Shown piece after piece: positions 6,231 to 8,363 of a DNA stretch of 8,363 bases. The stretch is from JACCYJ01 sp038198775. GTDB lineage: Bacteria; Actinomycetota; Actinomycetes; Propionibacteriales; Nocardioidaceae. Numbering within the stretch: position 1 is the stretch's first letter; each line of letters opens with the position of its first letter. The notes beneath the pieces are model-generated. The model worked only from the letters and a program-made list of their open reading frames with translations. It did not search any database and had not been told where the DNA came from. Where the stretch lies: NCBI GenBank assembly GCA_038198775.1, contig JBBPZV010000026.1, positions 1 to 8,363 of the forward strand. Reading direction: 5' to 3'. Position numbers and translations under genes: made by a program.

Positions 6231-6353
6231 ATGTGGCTGGACGTCCGTCAGGAGACGTTCGAGACCCGACAGTGCGGGCGTGGTCAGCGCGCGTATCTGG
6301 CACTACTCGACATCTCCGAGGCCGAGGTGACTGCTGGCCCAGTCGCCCGGTGA
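6231..6353 (+). pseudogene. Possible gene remnant, 40 codons
   Basis: ATG 6231 to TGA 6353 reads MWLDVRQETFET, then a middle segment AYLALLDISEAEVTAG. The mix of acidic, aliphatic and aromatic residues looks more like real protein than the Arg/Pro/Ala shadows around it. There is no ribosome-binding site. The same frame continues past two stops into another protein-like piece. I do not recognise the family; this is a weak call. Confidence 0.2.
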
Positions 6354-6593
6354 GCGGCATGAGCGGACGTGTCGCTCCAGGCGAACCTGGAGCGGCTGCC
6401 CGGCACGACGGGAGAAGGGCCTCTGGGACCCGTTGCTTGATAACTCCGCGTGCTTCTCGGGCGAACTGGACCGCGCCGCGGCGTCCTCAGCGCTTATTTG
6501 TTCTTCACCGAGCGCCGTTCCGGTGGCGTTGCTCGTCCCGACGCAGGTCTGCGGGCGTGCTGTGGGCAAGCCGACCACCAGTCGAATCGACGC

Positions 6594-7807
6594 CTAGAGG
6601 GGGTAGTGGCGCTTGATGCCGCCGTTGCTCGACCAGTACTGCACTTGCCGGTACTGGAACACATCGGCGCCCGTGACGTCCGTGCTCGTCACAGTGCCGC
6701 GGCTGTACAGCACGTCGCCCACTCGGCCGGCAGTCGTACACACCAGGGGCTCTTGCAGATCGGCGACCGGGATCACCCCCTGCCACCCGTAGTCATAGCC
6801 CTGGGCATCGACTGCCTGCAGGTACGTGGTGGTGAGCTCGCTGACTGGCCTCCCGAGAGGGCTGATCTGTGTATCGCTCGGGCGCTCTGGCGTCGGATCG
6901 GAACTCACGTACAGCGTCAGATCCTCAAGGACATCGTTGTACATTTTGATGCCGGCGAAGGTCGTTGTCCCGCCTGCCGGAACAATGCCGGTGAGTTGAG
7001 CCAGGGCTGCCTGTAGGAACCGGGCCAGCTGGTAGAGAGCCGACTGCACGGTCAACCGGTCGTCTAAAGTTGCGGGCAAGAAGTGGGCTTCGCCCAACTT
7101 GGCATGGTCCTGAGCGCAACGCAGAGCCACGTACTGCTCGTTCATGAAGTCGTTGAGCGGCGTCGTGCTGATCGTACTGACGAACTCGCTCAAGTCGAGG
7201 CCTCTGGTCTCCAACTGCGCGAGGGCCCGACGCGTCCAACCCCCCTCGGACTCCCGTCTGGGTACGAGCTGCCGAGGCACGTACTGACTAAGGAGTGACT
7301 CGAGGGCCAGGTAGGCAGTCCGGTAGGCGTTGTACAGATCGTCTGACGCCTGCGAGTACCGCAGATAGCGGAAGGACTCGTGCCAGGTCGGGAATGGAGC
7401 GTCCTCACTTCGTTCTTCACTGCCGTCTGCACGGCGTGACGACCCAGTTCACGTCGTGCGTCAGGGTCACCGGGATGCAATCGGTGATCCGCAATAGTAC
7501 CGCTGCATCGGCGGCCCACCACAATGTGTGGTTCAGGTCCGCAGACGGCGTGCTGTAGTAGCGCCCCCTTCGGATAGCCGCGACGTCCAATGCCTGTTGA
7601 GCAGCGGCATACGCCTTCCGGTGGAGCTCATCCGGCCCGATTGCCGATGGAGGGAAATCAACGACGACGGCTTCGCTCCCGCTCGACAAACGTACGGTTT
7701 GCCCCAGCAACGTTTAGCGCGAGGTCGATTGTGCAGACAGCAGACAACTTGAAGGCAGCACCTTCAGTCTCTTCGCAGTCAATCGCGACTCCGGCAACAC
7801 TGGCCAT
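6594..7807 (-). pseudogene. HEPN-like protein of unknown function, interrupted by two +1 frameshifts
   Basis: Three minus-strand frames join into one 403-residue protein if one base is removed at each of two places. Segment 1 starts at ATG 7807 (MASVAGVAIDCEETEGAAF) and runs to a G run at 7702-7705; dropping one G joins it to segment 2 (GQTVRLSSGSEAVVVDFPPS). That segment ends at TGA 7417-7419 after ALDVAAIRRGRYYSTPSADL and THDVNW. A second shift between about 7448 and 7419, for example in the GGG after AACT, joins segment 3 (FRYLRYSQASDDLYNAYR) to the TAG at 6594. Residues about 229-234 read RCAQDH, an Rx4H signature in a helical stretch (LNDFMNEQYVALRCAQDHAK), as in HEPN-type RNases and ApeA-like HEPN proteins. 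The remaining C-terminus (about 260-403) is unfamiliar. The start is preceded by an in-frame TAG four codons upstream. It may be a true pseudogene or an intact gene with homopolymer sequencing errors. HEPN membership is inference. Confidence 0.6.
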
Positions 7808-7813
7808 GAACCC

Positions 7814-7819
7814 AGGCTA
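7814..7819 (-). promoter_or_regulatory. -10 element (TAGCCT) for a leaderless HEPN-like gene
   Basis: TAGCCT on the minus strand ends six bases before ATG 7807, with no Shine-Dalgarno sequence between. This is the same geometry as at tldD and mscL. No good -35 box is visible. The site supports 7807 as the true start and suggests the gene was expressed, at least formerly. Confidence 0.4.
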
Positions 7820-8137
7820 GTGGACAAGCGGCCCAACTGCAGTGGACTGGTGCGGGTTGCGCCTTGGGCCCGGTCGCGCGACAGCCCCGGCTCAGGCGCT
7901 TTAGGGCGCCGTCAGCGACAGATGAGGAGAAGGGGCGGCGCTGCCTGCTCCCACGCCGAGCGGAGTTTGGCCTATCGGGGCAGGCGCTGCACCCCGAGCT
8001 GGCATGCAGTCACCGTGGCGGCCCTGTGGCCGATACCGGACAGGGCTTCCGCACCCGCCCGTCCACAGCGAGTACGGCCATGCACCACCGATGAGTTTCT
8101 TCGGCCCGGGGAGTCCTACCATCGCTATCAACAACAC
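7820..8137. other. About 320 nt intergenic region between divergent genes
   Basis: No credible coding frame is seen. Frames that run through it are Arg/Pro/Ser-rich and lack family motifs. It contains a small hairpin (GGCGC 7895-7899 with GCGCC 7906-7910, six-base loop) without a T-tract, and near its right end a possible promoter for the downstream reductase gene. Confidence 0.5.
8090..8120 (+). promoter_or_regulatory. Possible ECF-sigma-type promoter of the RibD-like gene
   Basis: GATGAGTTT at 8090-8098 is followed 14 bases later by GTCCTACC at 8113-8120, about 30 bases before the GTG start. I recall a similar pairing (GATGAGTTT with GTCTACC) upstream of small actinobacterial accessory genes of the DHFR-like, YciI and DoxX kinds, which would suggest one ECF sigma factor. 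That recollection is unverified here. Confidence 0.35.
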
Positions 8138-8143
8138 AGGAGG
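8138..8143 (+). promoter_or_regulatory. Ribosome-binding site of the RibD-like gene
   Basis: A perfect AGGAGG seven bases before GTG 8151, the strongest Shine-Dalgarno sequence in the window. It decides the start of the last gene. Confidence 0.85.
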
Positions 8144-8150
8144 TACACGC

Positions 8151-8363
8151 GTGGCCCAGCTGCTCAGAGTGCAGAACTTCACCGTCTCGAGTGACGGCAT
8201 CGGTGCCGGCGAGGACCAGAGCTTCGAAAGACCGTTCGGGCACGTAGACCCCGCGAGGTTATTCGCCTGGGCCGGGGCCACCGCCAGCTGGCCCATGCGC
8301 ACCGACCCCGGCGGGAGCCGGGGCCTCGACGACTATCTGACGCGGGACTTCGCACGCAACATC
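8151..8363 (+). CDS. Dihydrofolate reductase family protein (RibD C-terminal domain), 5' part
   Basis: 71 residues are present; the gene continues beyond the window, and the family is usually about 180-220 long. The N-terminus reads MAQLLRVQNFTVSSDGIGAG, the first beta strand and the S-x-DG loop that contact NADPH and substrate in RibD-C/DHFR-like proteins. EDQSFERPFGHVDPARLFAWA then gives the conserved helix region ending in a Trp-containing segment, and GGSRGLDDYLTRDFARNI leads to the point where family members continue with an IMGRNMF-like strand, outside this window. These proteins are small cytosolic oxidoreductases of mostly unknown substrate, distinct from true folate-pathway DHFR and from bifunctional RibD. 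The GTG start is fixed by the AGGAGG upstream. Confidence 0.88.
   Translation, partial: MAQLLRVQNFTVSSDGIGAGEDQSFERPFGHVDPARLFAWAGATASWPMRTDPGGSRGLDDYLTRDFARNI

Larger units (their letters stand above)
6107..6593. other. 487-nt stretch without a convincing gene, 3' of tRNA-Arg
   Basis: No frame on either strand gives a recognisable protein. The only pieces with protein-like composition are a 40-codon plus frame at 6231-6353 (containing YLALLDISEAEV) and, in the same frame after two stops, a short piece around 6363-6440 (SLQANLERLPG). They could be remains of one decayed gene. The first bases after the tRNA carry short direct repeats. No inverted terminal repeats or transposase motifs were found. 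Confidence 0.5.

Noticed and set aside
6074..6616. 180-codon plus-strand frame that starts inside the tRNA
   Set aside because: It begins in the T arm of tRNA-Arg and is Arg/Pro/Ser-rich without motifs.
7895..7910. Hairpin GGCGC/GCGCC as a terminator
   Set aside because: Only five base pairs with a six-base loop and no T-tract, and no gene ends nearby on either strand.
7820..8194. 124-codon plus-strand frame before the RibD-like gene
   Set aside because: It has no ribosome-binding site, low-complexity Arg/Ser/Pro composition, and overlaps the well-supported start at 8151 out of frame.
7901..8302. 133-codon minus-strand frame
   Set aside because: Its first part is antisense to the RibD-like gene, and no domain is seen.
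1..8363. CRISPR array, insertion-sequence ends or a complete defence operon
   Set aside because: No regularly spaced repeats, no transposase motifs and no terminal inverted repeats were seen. The single HEPN-like gene has no visible partner in the window.

Overview
The window is high-GC DNA with long spurious open frames on both strands. The gene set points to an actinobacterium, most plausibly a Micromonosporaceae member (Micromonospora or Salinispora type). That family-level guess rests on protein style and GC, not on a search. Supporting signs are a MscL with a C-terminal zinc ribbon, a short SAF-domain membrane protein, an overlapping tldD-pmbA pair, GTG starts, and TAnnnT -10 elements placed 6-7 nt before start codons.

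Region 1 (1-2043, + strand). It begins inside an S-methyl-5'-thioadenosine phosphorylase gene (mtnP). That gene overlaps a SAF-domain, CpaB/RcpC-like membrane-anchored protein by a GTGA junction. A 157-nt gap with a possible stress-sigma promoter leads to a complete manganese catalase with all expected metal ligands. The catalase converges on the next operon across a strong GC-rich hairpin.

Region 2 (2133-4873, - strand). This is a tldD-pmbA(tldE) metalloprotease pair that overlaps by GTGA. TldD carries the HExxxH zinc motif and the C-terminal cysteine ligand; the PmbA partner lacks HExxxH, as expected.

Region 3 (4874-5940). mscL runs divergently from tldD across only 39 bp. Both genes have a TAnnnT hexamer 6-7 nt before the start and no Shine-Dalgarno sequence, so a back-to-back leaderless promoter pair is likely. 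mscL converges, with only 4 bp between stop codons, on a two-gene minus-strand unit: a tandem CBS-domain protein followed by a 39-residue acidic protein with a DVGWGERPD core.

Region 4 (5941-8363). After a complete tRNA-Arg(CCU) the character changes to AT-richer sequence with longer gene-poor stretches. Two pairs of short direct repeats sit just 3' of the tRNA, and about 490 nt follow without a convincing gene. Next is a minus-strand gene of unknown function that reads as one 403-residue protein only if two +1 frameshifts, each at a run of G, are corrected. It has an Rx4H signature compatible with a HEPN-type RNase fold. The window ends in the start of a dihydrofolate-reductase-like (RibD C-terminal domain) protein. 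Region 4 looks like an accessory or decayed island at a tRNA, but no integrase or transposase is visible. The frameshifted HEPN-like gene is the best candidate for something undescribed; no complete multi-gene novel system can be demonstrated here.
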